Shown here one piece after another: positions 1 to 5,770 of a DNA stretch of 6,497 bases; positions within the stretch are counted from its first letter, which is position 1, and each line of letters begins with the position of its first letter. The position numbers and the translations under genes are program-made. Below the pieces are notes generated by a model. That model had not been told where the DNA came from, searched no databases, and saw nothing but the letters and a program-made list of their open reading frames with translations. Source of the stretch: an uncultured Eubacteriales bacterium (GTDB lineage Bacteria > Bacillota_A > Clostridia > Oscillospirales > Oscillospiraceae); contig CATKHE010000203.1 in the NCBI GenBank assembly GCA_949747935.1, positions 1 through 6,497 of the forward strand, given 5' to 3'.

Positions 1-4
1 ACAC

Positions 5-10
5 TATAAT
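5..10 (+). promoter_or_regulatory. -10 box of the lipid kinase promoter
   Basis: A perfect TATAAT lies at 5-10, placing the expected transcription start near 17 and giving a short leader of about 30 nt before the ATG at 46. The -35 box would fall before the window start, so the promoter is only half visible. Confidence 0.5.
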
Positions 11-32
11 AATATTCAAAATCACTTATGCC

Positions 33-38
33 GGAGGA
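33..38 (+). promoter_or_regulatory. Ribosome binding site that fixes the start at 46
   Basis: GGAGGA at 33-38 sits 7 nt before the ATG at 46. An in-frame ATG at 28 lies upstream of this site and has no Shine-Dalgarno sequence of its own, so 46 is preferred. Confidence 0.8.
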
Positions 39-45
39 CCTCGCT

Positions 46-945
46 ATGAATCAGCTTCTTTTCATTTTCAACCCAACCTCGGGCACAGGGCAGGTCAAGG
101 GGGCGCTGGCCTCGGTGCTGGACGTGTTTACCAAGGCGGGCTGGATCACCACCTCCTACCCCACCCAGTGCAAGGGGGACGGGGCCCGGGCCGCCCGGGA
201 GCTGGGAGGCCGCTTTGACCGGGTGGTGTGCGCCGGTGGGGACGGGACTCTCAGCGAGGTGGCCGCCGGACTGATGGAGCTGGACAGTCCGCCCCCTCTG
301 GGCTACATTCCCTTTGGTTCCACTAACGACTGCGCCGCCACCCTCCGTCTGCCCAAAAAGCCCCGGGAGGCCGCCCTGGTGGCTGCGGGCACCGGCGTGC
401 CATTCCCCATGGACATCGGCCGGCTCAACGACAAGCCCTTTGTCTATGTGGCCGCCTTCGGCGCCTTTACCAAGGTGGCCTACGACACGCCCCAGGATTT
501 GAAAAATACCTTCGGCCATCTGGCTTATATCATTGCCGGGCTTGCCTCCCTGCCCACCATCGTTCCCTATCACATGGCGGTGGAATACGACGGGCAGACG
601 CTGGAGGACGACTTCTATTTCGGCATGGTGAGCAACTCCTACTCGGTGGGCGGCCTCAAACCCCCCAAGGTGGAACAGGTAGTATTGGATGACGGACTGT
701 TTGAGGTCACGCTGGTGAAAAAGCCCCTCAGCCTGGCCGACCTGACCGACGCCCTCCAGGCCCTGATCAACCTGTCGCCGGCGGACCGCTCCGGCTCGCT
801 GGTCCAGTTTCAGGCCAGCAGCCTCACTTTTACCTGCGATCGACCCATCCCCTGGACCCTGGACGGGGAGTTCGGCGGCAGCCTGCCCGTCAACCGGGTA
901 ATCAACTGCCAAAAGTGCCTTCAGATCATCACACCCCAGGAATAG
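46..945 (+). CDS. Diacylglycerol kinase-family lipid kinase (YegS/DgkB/BmrU-like)
   Basis: The product is 299 aa, the usual length for the DAGK catalytic-domain family of soluble or membrane-associated kinases that phosphorylate diacylglycerol or a related lipid with ATP. Visible motifs run in the expected order: FNPTSGTG near residue 8 (the NPxSG element), GGDGTLSE at 64-71 (nucleotide-binding loop), PFGSTND at 89-95, DDGLFEV at 215-221 (acidic residues of the metal/active site in this family) and DGEFGG at 273-278. There is no signal peptide or clear membrane helix. In Firmicutes such enzymes recycle diacylglycerol released by lipoteichoic acid or membrane-glycerol metabolism. The lipid substrate cannot be told from sequence, so no symbol is given. 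It appears to be a single-gene unit, with a -10 box just upstream and a hairpin terminator straight after the stop. Confidence 0.9.
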   Translation: MNQLLFIFNPTSGTGQVKGALASVLDVFTKAGWITTSYPTQCKGDGARAARELGGRFDRVVCAGGDGTLSEVAAGLMELDSPPPLGYIPFGSTNDCAATLRLPKKPREAALVAAGTGVPFPMDIGRLNDKPFVYVAAFGAFTKVAYDTPQDLKNTFGHLAYIIAGLASLPTIVPYHMAVEYDGQTLEDDFYFGMVSNSYSVGGLKPPKVEQVVLDDGLFEVTLVKKPLSLADLTDALQALINLSPADRSGSLVQFQASSLTFTCDRPIPWTLDGEFGGSLPVNRVINCQKCLQIITPQE

Positions 946-947
946 AG

Positions 948-970
948 AAGCGGCCCCTGGGGGCCGCTTT
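948..970 (+). terminator. Intrinsic terminator of the lipid kinase gene
   Basis: The arms AAGCGGCCCC (948-957) and GGGGCCGCTT (960-969) are perfectly complementary with almost no loop, and begin 2 nt after the stop codon. The T tract that follows is weak (TTTAGCTT), so termination efficiency is uncertain, but the location is typical. Confidence 0.7.
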
Positions 971-985
971 AGCTTGTCAAAATTT

Positions 986-1112
986 CTATAACTTCATTTG
1001 CTGTTTGGGAGGGAATTCCACCTCGAAGCTTGGGTCATGCTCTTCCTCGGAAGTGGATCGTCGGCTCTGGCTGTTTCTCTTTCTTGTTGAGCTGGTTAAA
1101 AGGGATAATCAT
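986..1112 (-). pseudogene. Possible frameshifted small reading frame, unrecognised
   Basis: On the minus strand an ATG at 1112-1110 opens a frame reading MIIPFNQLNKKEKQPEPTIHF, after which it soon hits a stop. One base over, the frame reads SEEEHDPSFEVEFPPKQQMKL and stops with TAG at 988-986. The span is 127 nt, i.e. 42 codons plus one extra base, so a single inserted base near 1043-1050 would join the two into a charged, proline-containing protein of about 42 aa. I see no Shine-Dalgarno site before the ATG and recognise no family. It may be the tail of a decayed gene or a chance frame. Confidence 0.2.
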
Positions 1113-1121
1113 AAAAATATA

Positions 1122-1130
1122 TGGTAAAAT
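1122..1130 (+). promoter_or_regulatory. Candidate extended -10 promoter of the hairpin transcript
   Basis: TGGTAAAAT at 1122-1130 fits an extended -10 element (TGn plus a near-consensus hexamer) in an AT-rich stretch. No convincing -35 hexamer lies at the right distance. The predicted transcription start is about 1137. Confidence 0.3.
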
Positions 1131-1136
1131 CTCATT

Positions 1137-1272
1137 TATGAATGCACTAAAGAGGGATACACTCGTTACTTTTTAAGCCCCAATACGACTTCGTGTTCCC
1201 GATAGTGTCCAGATCGTTGCACAGCAACGGGTTAAGTGGCAATAGGAACACAAAAGCGAATTGGGAGTTTTT
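1137..1272 (+). ncRNA. Candidate small structured RNA or long terminator hairpin
   Basis: An imperfect long-range stem is visible. CCCAAT (1179-1184) pairs with ATTGGG (1260-1265), CG (1186-1187) with CG (1257-1258), and GTGTTCC (1193-1199) with GGAACAC (1245-1251). Inside it sits a local hairpin, CGTTGC (1215-1220) with GCAACG (1224-1229) around an ACA loop. The outer stem is followed within 2 nt by TTTTT (1268-1272), which gives the plus strand a terminator-like end. The minus strand has no T run after the same stem, so it is not an obvious terminator for the converging cca gene. A transcript from the -10 box at 1122-1130 would be about 135 nt. I cannot match it to a known RNA family. It could also be a plain terminator or a degenerate palindromic element. 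Confidence 0.28.
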
Positions 1273-2617
1273 AATGGAAGTCACAATTCCCTATGCGGCC
1301 AACAACTTTTAGCAAGACTTCGCGCTCGTTAGAAACCGTTCCATTCAGCACCTGTTCCAGCAGTATATTCAATATCTGTCCTAATTCCGGGCCTGGAGCA
1401 ATTCCTGCCGCAATCAAATCCCGTCCATTGACAGCCAAATCTTTCAACGAGAAGCACTGCCCTTGGGCGACAATTTCTTCAGCCTTTACCTTCATCACCT
1501 CAAGCTCTGCCAGACGGTCGTTCACCAGCTCATAGGACTGTCCCATACCATCCGCCCGTTTGACCTCTAGCAGCTGGAAAAAGGTCTTCGGGCCCAGGCG
1601 GCCCAGCCACTTGCGAATGGAACGGTCCCGGCAGGGAATTTGTACATCGTGGTATTCCACCAGAGTGACCACCCGCTCCCGGGTCTTGTTGTCAAATTTC
1701 AGCTTCCGGAGCATCTGATCAGCCAGCTTGGCACTGACCGCCGGGTGTCCGTAGAAGTGGTCGATTGCCTTTTCGTCGGTAGACTTGCAGCTAGGTTTGC
1801 CAATATCGTGGAGAAGCATGGTCAGTCTCAGAACTAAGTCGGCGGGTGCAGCATCCACTGTGTGGATGGTATGTTCCCAACCGCCCCAGCAGTGCCAGTG
1901 GTTGTTTTGCCCCAGCGTGACCAGTGGCTCCAGCTCCGGCCAGAACTGGCACAGCACATCGGGGTACTGCCGTAGAATGTCCCCAGCTTTCTCACCCACC
2001 ATGAGCTTACACAGCTCCACATTAATCCGCTCCGCCGTCACGTGCTCCAGCATGTGGCGGTTTTCGTGAATAGCCAGAGCGGTCTTCTCCTCAATCTCAT
2101 AGCCGAGCACAGCGGCAAACCGCAGCGCCCGCATGACTCGCAGGCCGTCCTCCTGGAAGCGGTGGGCTGGTTCTCCCACACAGCGGATCAGACCAGCCTG
2201 AATGTCAGCTGCCCCGCCGAGGGGGTCCCGCAGACTGCTGTCCAGTCCCATGGCGATGGCATTCATGGTAAAATCCCGCCGGGCCAGGTCGGCATCCAGG
2301 CTGGAGACAAATTCCACAAAATCCGGCCGGCGACTGTCGGAGTAGGGGCCCTCGGTGCGGTAGGTGGTGATTTCGTGGGGCTCGCCGTCCTCCAGAACGG
2401 TGACTGTGCCGTGTTTTAAACCGGTCTCAATAATTCGCTGCCCGGCAAAGCAGCCCTTCGTCTCCTCCGGACGGGCGGAGGTACAGATATCCCAGTCGTG
2501 GGGTTCCACATCCCGGAGCAGGTCCCGCACACAGCCGCCCACCAGATACGCCTCATAGCCGGCATTGTTAAGCGTCTGGAGAATATACCTTGCTCCAGGG
2601 GGAATCTCAAATTTCAT
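1271..2617 (-). CDS. cca: CCA-adding tRNA nucleotidyltransferase with HD domain
   Basis: The enzyme adds or repairs the 3'-CCA end of tRNAs from CTP and ATP in the cytoplasm without a nucleic acid template. The 448-aa product has the class II head: VGGCVRDLL at 26-34, the catalytic DWD pair at 41-43, RRDFTMNAIA at 113-122, and GEPAHRFQEDGLRVMRALRF at 148-167 (the EDxxR-type nucleotide-recognition region). The ERINVE motif is at 196-201. The C-terminal half carries an HD phosphohydrolase-like domain (WEHTIHT near 247, LLHDIGKP near 268, EYHD at 321-324), as in many Firmicute Cca proteins. The start chosen is the ATG at 2617-2615, because GAGGGTGG sits 6 nt upstream and the family begins close to this point. 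The same frame stays open back to 2716 and contains an ATG at 2647, which would add ten atypical residues. No clear promoter is seen. Confidence 0.93.
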   Translation of the reverse strand: MKFEIPPGARYILQTLNNAGYEAYLVGGCVRDLLRDVEPHDWDICTSARPEETKGCFAGQRIIETGLKHGTVTVLEDGEPHEITTYRTEGPYSDSRRPDFVEFVSSLDADLARRDFTMNAIAMGLDSSLRDPLGGAADIQAGLIRCVGEPAHRFQEDGLRVMRALRFAAVLGYEIEEKTALAIHENRHMLEHVTAERINVELCKLMVGEKAGDILRQYPDVLCQFWPELEPLVTLGQNNHWHCWGGWEHTIHTVDAAPADLVLRLTMLLHDIGKPSCKSTDEKAIDHFYGHPAVSAKLADQMLRKLKFDNKTRERVVTLVEYHDVQIPCRDRSIRKWLGRLGPKTFFQLLEVKRADGMGQSYELVNDRLAELEVMKVKAEEIVAQGQCFSLKDLAVNGRDLIAAGIAPGPELGQILNILLEQVLNGTVSNEREVLLKVVGRIGNCDFH

Positions 2618-2900
2618 CTCGCACCACCCTCTCGTTGACCTCCCCATCTGAAACGCCTCAATCCGGGTCAGGTTGGGCGCCTTCGGGAGGGATGTATGCT
2701 CCTTTGCACAATGAAGCTAGGGACCAATATCCCATACATCTATTTCTCGCATTTTAGGCGGATGGAAGAAAGGACAGTCGTTGTCTGCGGTGTATTCAAC
2801 GGGGCATGATCCACTGCCCTTTGGGATGAAAGTGCCCGTCCATACAGGCGGGTAAAGTGAGCAGCTGCGCCAATTCAAATAGCTTGTCCTGTGTTCTTAG
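2618..2900 (-). pseudogene. Broken coding-like frames upstream of cca, unrecognised
   Basis: No intact gene lies here, but the minus strand reads protein-like in successive frames toward cca. The first is TQDKLFELAQLLTLPACMDG, then HFHPKGQWIMPR and a stop at 2798-2796. The second is EYTADNDCPFFHPPKMREID, then VWDIGP and TAG at 2719-2717. The same frame continues as SLPKAPNLTRIEAFQ. The last is DGEVNERVVRDEI, whose TGA (2609-2607) overlaps the cca start in the way translationally coupled genes often do. This pattern would fit the decayed C-terminal part of a gene once located directly upstream of cca. I recognise no family, and chance open frames are common in GC-rich DNA, so confidence is low. 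Confidence 0.22.
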
Positions 2901-3707
2901 GTCACCACGCCCCACGTGGTGGAGCCCAAATATCCCGGCGTTGTGGAACGGTATGTCAACATGGGGGACTGCTATGACAAGGCGGCACTCTGGCTGCGGA
3001 GGCGGGAAATCATGGACTGTATGTCGGGCTACAAGAGCTGCTATCAGCGGGCCTACCGCTGTCTGGATGCGGCGGCGGAGATCATGGAGGACCAACGGGC
3101 CGCTCTGCTCACCGACGCACTGTCTCAAAAGCTGGCCAAGCGGGCCCGGGGTATCCTCTCCCGTGAAATTCCGAAGCGAAAGGCGGAACAGCCGGGGCAG
3201 ATCAGGCAGCGCTTCCTCAGCGCCGTCACCCACAAGGGGCCCATGTGCCTGTACAGTACCGCTCTGGCTCAGTGTGGACGGATATACGCCCTGTCAGACA
3301 GCTGCGGGCTGGCCCATGAAATGCTCATCCATCTACTGACCGGTGCAGTGGCCGACGGTTTCGACGTGATTGCCTGTCCCGACCCTATGGCCCCCGATCG
3401 GCTGGCTCACCTGCTCATCCCTCAGCTTGACCTTGCTTTCCTAAGTGGCAATGTCCCCTTTGCCAAGGCAGCTCACCGCCGCGTTCGGCTGGACATGGCG
3501 GCGGATGGAGATGTGCTGCGCCGCAGCCGTCCCCGGCTCCGGTTCGCCAAAAAGGTGTCCTCCGCCCTAGTGGATGAGGCGGTGGATTCCCTGGCCCAGG
3601 CCAAGACCATGCACGACGATCTGGAAGCGCACTATAACCCCTATGTGGACTTCGACCTGGTGGAGAAGCTGGCCTATAACGTCTGGACAGAAATTCTGAC
3701 CCTTTAA
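2901..3707 (+). pseudogene. 5'-truncated PRK06851-like two-domain ATPase
   Basis: The frame from 2901 reads TTPHVVEPKYPG followed by VNMGDCYDK, then a long helical region (CYQRAYRCLDAAAEIM). After that comes a second NTPase-like half with DGFDVIACPDPMAPDRLAHL and LLIPQLDLAFLSGN, ending in NPYVDFDLVEKL and a normal C-terminus. From memory this matches the last three quarters of a Clostridial ATPase family (about 360 aa, PRK06851 type), in which PHVVxPKYPG follows the first P-loop domain. That first domain, with its Walker A motif, is missing. An in-frame TAG at 2898-2900 immediately precedes the homology. Only GTG codons at 2916 and 2919 could start it, and they have no Shine-Dalgarno site. 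The P-loop position of the second half (SDSCGLAHEM) is degenerate, which may be normal for the family. About 268 codons remain of an expected 360 or so. Its cellular role is unknown. Confidence 0.65.
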
Positions 3708-3714
3708 CGCATAA

Positions 3715-3747
3715 CGGCGTGCCCTCCTTTTTGGGGAGGGCACGCCG
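3715..3747. terminator. GC-rich hairpin between convergent genes
   Basis: A perfect 13-bp stem joins CGGCGTGCCCTCC (3715-3727) and GGAGGGCACGCCG (3735-3747) around a T-rich loop, 8 nt after the ATPase stop. It lies between two converging genes and probably ends transcription from one or both sides. Neither strand has a good T tract after the stem. Confidence 0.6.
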
Positions 3748-3756
3748 GAGCACTTT

Positions 3757-3774
3757 GCTGCGGCGTGCCGCAGC
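3757..3774. terminator. Second hairpin before the GH25 stop
   Basis: GCTGCGGC (3757-3764) and GCCGCAGC (3767-3774) are perfectly complementary, 9 bp from the GH25 stop on the minus strand. It shares the 9-mer CGGCGTGCC with the first hairpin (3715-3723 and 3761-3769), so the segment GGCACGCCG at 3739-3747 could pair with either copy. A role in terminating the GH25 message is inferred from position only. Confidence 0.4.
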
Positions 3775-3783
3775 TCCCGCCTG

Positions 3784-4737
3784 TCACCGCAGGTCCAAAT
3801 CCAGGTCCACATCTCCCTCAATACCGGCCACCCGACCGGTGTGGGAATACTGCCACAGATCAAAGTGGTAATAAAAATCAGGCTTTGTGTCATACTCCGC
3901 CAGCCAGAGACAATAATCCGTCAACTCCCGCAGGTCATAGCGCAGATATCCCAGGCTTTGGTTGAAGTAGACCGCCGGGGTATAGCCCGCCTCCTGAATC
4001 TTTTTGCAGAAAGCAGATGCGCACCGGGTCAGCGTCTCTCCGTCCAGCTCATTGGTGCGGGCGCCCTTGTCAGGGGCAATGGGCTCCCAGTCGAAAGCAA
4101 CGGGATAGGTGATGTCGCAGCCCTCCAGCGCGTTGATGATATAAGCGGCCTCCGCCTCCGCCTCCTCGGGCGTAATGGCCTGGGAGAAGAAGTAAACTCC
4201 CATCTCCAGCCCGGCGTCAGAGGCGCCCTGGATATTCCGCTCGAAAGTCTGATCCATAAACAGGCCACCTTCGGTGTAGCCCCGGTAACCCAAGCGGAGA
4301 ATGGCAAATTCAATACCGTCCGCCGCCACCGCTCTCCAGTCGATCTCCTGCTGATAGGCAGACACGTCGATTCCCGCCCTGCCCCGTTTCCCGTCCAGCT
4401 CATAAGTCACCCGCCCCTTCTCGTCCTGAGAGAAGGAGCCACGTTCATAGGGGTTGAGAGGCATCCCCTCCAAGGGTGTCATCACCCGGTCGCCAAATCT
4501 GAAGGTAACCGGCTCCTCAGGAGGCAGCGGCGACACTTCCGGCTCCTCCCCGCCCCGCAGGACTAGAATCAGGGCCGCGGCGGCTAAAATCAGAGCAAGA
4601 ATGGAGCAGGCCAGGGTGAGTCCACTGACCCAGCTCCTGCCCCGGCGGGGCGGCGGAACATCATTCCGGACCGGACTGTGGGGGGGCTCCTGAATTTCCT
4701 CTCGTTTGTCCCACTCAGGGGGATATCCGTTCATCAT
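3784..4737 (-). CDS. Membrane-anchored GH25 lysozyme-like muramidase
   Basis: This 317-aa protein has three parts. Residues 1-35 are a short hydrophilic, proline-rich cytoplasmic tail. Residues 36-60 are one strong membrane helix (GLTLACSILALILAAAALIL) flanked by arginines on the inner side. The rest is an outside domain, with an acidic/proline linker to about residue 115 and then a GH25 domain from about 119 to 317. GH25 landmarks are GIDVSAYQ at 122-129, DWRAV at 133-137, the catalytic FDWE at 215-218 (Asp216 and Glu218), LWLAEY at 277-282 and a terminal FDLWQYSHTGRVAGIEGDVD. The family cleaves the beta-1,4 bond after N-acetylmuramic acid in peptidoglycan. A type II anchor fits wall remodelling rather than phage lysis. 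I chose the ATG at 4737, with GGAGG 6 nt upstream; the adjacent ATG at 4734 is equally in frame with spacing 9. A promoter lies just upstream. Confidence 0.9.
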   Translation of the reverse strand: MMNGYPPEWDKREEIQEPPHSPVRNDVPPPRRGRSWVSGLTLACSILALILAAAALILVLRGGEEPEVSPLPPEEPVTFRFGDRVMTPLEGMPLNPYERGSFSQDEKGRVTYELDGKRGRAGIDVSAYQQEIDWRAVAADGIEFAILRLGYRGYTEGGLFMDQTFERNIQGASDAGLEMGVYFFSQAITPEEAEAEAAYIINALEGCDITYPVAFDWEPIAPDKGARTNELDGETLTRCASAFCKKIQEAGYTPAVYFNQSLGYLRYDLRELTDYCLWLAEYDTKPDFYYHFDLWQYSHTGRVAGIEGDVDLDLDLR

Positions 4738-4768
4738 AGTTTCCCTCCAAACTTCGACCGTTTTTCTC

Positions 4769-4797
4769 ATTGTACCATAGTCAGAATCAGGCCGCAA
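4769..4797 (-). promoter_or_regulatory. Promoter of the GH25 gene
   Basis: On the minus strand TTGCGG (4797-4792) and TACAAT (4774-4769) are separated by exactly 17 bp, with TGG just before the -10 (extended -10 form). Transcription would start near 4762, giving a leader of about 25 nt. The -35 box lies in the last codons of the open frame that carries the IS5 transposase remnant. Confidence 0.65.
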
Positions 4798-5047
4798 GAG
4801 AAAAGAGGGCAAATTGAAGCTTTGGGTATCTTTGCAACGCTTGCAGGCCAGCTGCCATATACGGCAAGCGAAAATGGAGTAAACCCATAAGCAAACACGA
4901 GACGATAGTGGAATGCCTGCAACTTGTATCATGAATATTGGCAGCATGAATTACAGCAGACAACAAGCGGCCCAGCACATCCACTACAATGTACTGCTTC
5001 CGGCCTTTCCTTTTCCCTCCGTCAAGTCAGTTGGATACAACTTTCAT
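4787..5047 (-). mobile_element. Internally deleted IS5-family transposase remnant
   Basis: The minus strand from 5047 reads ATG AAA GTT, then one extra base, then TAT CCA ACT GAC TTG ACG. This gives MKV/YPTDLT, the typical N-terminus of IS5-group transposases (M-YPSDLT). It then jumps, in another frame, to GGKRKGRKQYIVVDVLGRLL and SAVIHAANIHDTS, the well-known KGRKR-HIVVDTLG-LLAVVVHAANIHD segment from the middle of these proteins. AGLQALQRYPKLQ near 4810-4845 resembles the following helix before the second catalytic aspartate. The frame closes at 4787. About 100 codons between the N-terminus and the middle segment are gone, as is everything downstream, including the DAGYRG and VERTFSWL regions. 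A full transposase would be about 260 aa. I could not find convincing terminal inverted repeats. The element must be inactive. Confidence 0.75.
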
Positions 5048-5067
5048 TTTCTTTCTTCCGTGTCTCT

Positions 5068-5096
5068 ATTTTACCGCAGGCTTATTCTTTTGCGAA
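5068..5096 (-). promoter_or_regulatory. Candidate promoter left over from the IS element
   Basis: TTCGCA (5096-5091) and TAAAAT (5073-5068) on the minus strand have a 17-bp spacer and lie about 20 bp before the remnant ATG at 5047. If still active it would transcribe the dead transposase and read toward the GH25 gene. Confidence 0.4.
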
Positions 5097-5141
5097 TACG
5101 GATTCTAAAATTTGCCGGGTTTTAAAATTGATCCTGACATC

Positions 5142-5170
5142 TTTACCCAGCCGCCTGTTTGTGGTATACT
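5142..5170 (+). promoter_or_regulatory. Promoter of the Nudix hydrolase gene
   Basis: TTTACC (5142-5147) and TATACT (5165-5170) have a 17-bp spacer, and TGG precedes the -10, giving an extended -10 element. Transcription would start near 5177, leaving a leader of about 34 nt that contains AAGGAGG at 5197-5203. Confidence 0.7.
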
Positions 5171-5210
5171 AACTTTAACTGAACCCAAAATCCTTTAAGG
5201 AGGATGAACT

Positions 5211-5753
5211 ATGGAACTGACGGAAAAAATGGTGAGCAGTCAGACAATTTTTGAGGGAAAAATAATTAAGGTGACCTTGGACCAGGCCCAGCTGCCTGAC
5301 GGCAAGCTGGCGTCCCGGGAGGTTGTCTACCATCCCGGCGGGGTGGCGGTGCTGGCTCTGGATGAGGACGGGACGGTCTATCTGGTGAAGCAGTTCCGCT
5401 ACCCCATTCAGCGGCAGCTGCTGGAGCTTCCGGCGGGCAAGCTGGATCACGGCGCGGAGGAGGATATCCTGCTGGGGGCCAGGCGGGAACTGAGCGAGGA
5501 GACCGGTCTGGAGGCGGCGGAGTGGACCTACCTGGGCTACACCCTGGCCTCCCCCGGCTTCTGCGACGAGGCGCTGCACATGTATCTGGCACGGGGGCTG
5601 ACCCGAAAGAAGCAGCACCTGGACGAGGACGAGTTTCTGGATGTGGTCACCATGCCCTTTGACGAGCTGGTCAGACAGGTGATGGACGGCGTCATTACCG
5701 ACGGCAAAACAGTATCCACCACTTTGAAGGTAAAGGTCCTGCTGGGGCTGTGA
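5211..5753 (+). CDS. nudF: Nudix hydrolase, ADP-ribose pyrophosphatase type
   Basis: The enzyme probably hydrolyses ADP-ribose (or a related nucleotide sugar) to AMP and ribose 5-phosphate in the cytosol. The 180-aa length and architecture match bacterial ADPRases. REVVYHPGGVAVLAL lies at 36-50, then KQFRYPIQRQLLELPAGKLD at 60-79 (the QxRxxxxxxxxELPAGK hallmark). The Nudix box follows at 76-100 and ends in RELSEETGL. SPGFCDEALHMYLARGL at 114-130 matches the family's ASPGFxDExxxxYxA segment. The acidic E93, E96 and E97 should bind the metal. The spacing between the box glycine (G76) and R92 is two residues longer than canonical. AAGGAGG 7 nt before the ATG supports the start. The gene has its own promoter. 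A co-oriented response regulator starts 69 bp downstream, so the two may share a transcript. Confidence 0.9.
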   Translation: MELTEKMVSSQTIFEGKIIKVTLDQAQLPDGKLASREVVYHPGGVAVLALDEDGTVYLVKQFRYPIQRQLLELPAGKLDHGAEEDILLGARRELSEETGLEAAEWTYLGYTLASPGFCDEALHMYLARGLTRKKQHLDEDEFLDVVTMPFDELVRQVMDGVITDGKTVSTTLKVKVLLGL

Positions 5754-5770
5754 TTTTCCCTTTTAGCGCA

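Noticed and set aside
28..45. In-frame ATG at 28 as the lipid kinase start
   Set aside because: It precedes the GGAGGA site at 33-38 and has no Shine-Dalgarno sequence itself; the family starts with the short strand that follows the ATG at 46.
22..912. Long minus-strand open frame opposite the lipid kinase
   Set aside because: It is an antisense shadow: low-complexity G/V/H/Q-rich sequence with no motif, while the plus strand has all kinase motifs.
1140..1176. 12-codon leader peptide MNALKRDTLVTF before the hairpin
   Set aside because: No ribosome binding site and no run of regulatory codons; convergent cca leaves no downstream gene to attenuate.
2618..2647. Alternative cca start at 2647
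   Set aside because: It would add ten residues (GRSTRGWCE) not typical of the family, and GAGGGTGG 6 nt before 2617 supports the shorter form.
2645..2700. TPP riboswitch-like AACCTGACCCGGAT on the minus strand before cca
   Set aside because: The resemblance is limited to one short segment; the CTGAGA box and the paired CCGGATAATGCCGG arm are absent, and cca is not a thiamine gene.
2796..3233. Minus-strand frame spanning the ATPase remnant as one gene
   Set aside because: Its part beyond 2900 is antisense to clear ATPase coding sequence; only the last 35 codons could belong to another gene.
4738..4947. Upstream extension of the GH25 frame
   Set aside because: It would run through the promoter and the IS5 remnant; the strong GGAGGG site and the promoter at 4769-4797 place the start at 4737.
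4808..5116. 8-bp inverted repeat GGCAAATT / AATTTGCC around the IS remnant as terminal repeats
   Set aside because: Too short and too likely by chance over this span, with no extended similarity or target duplication.
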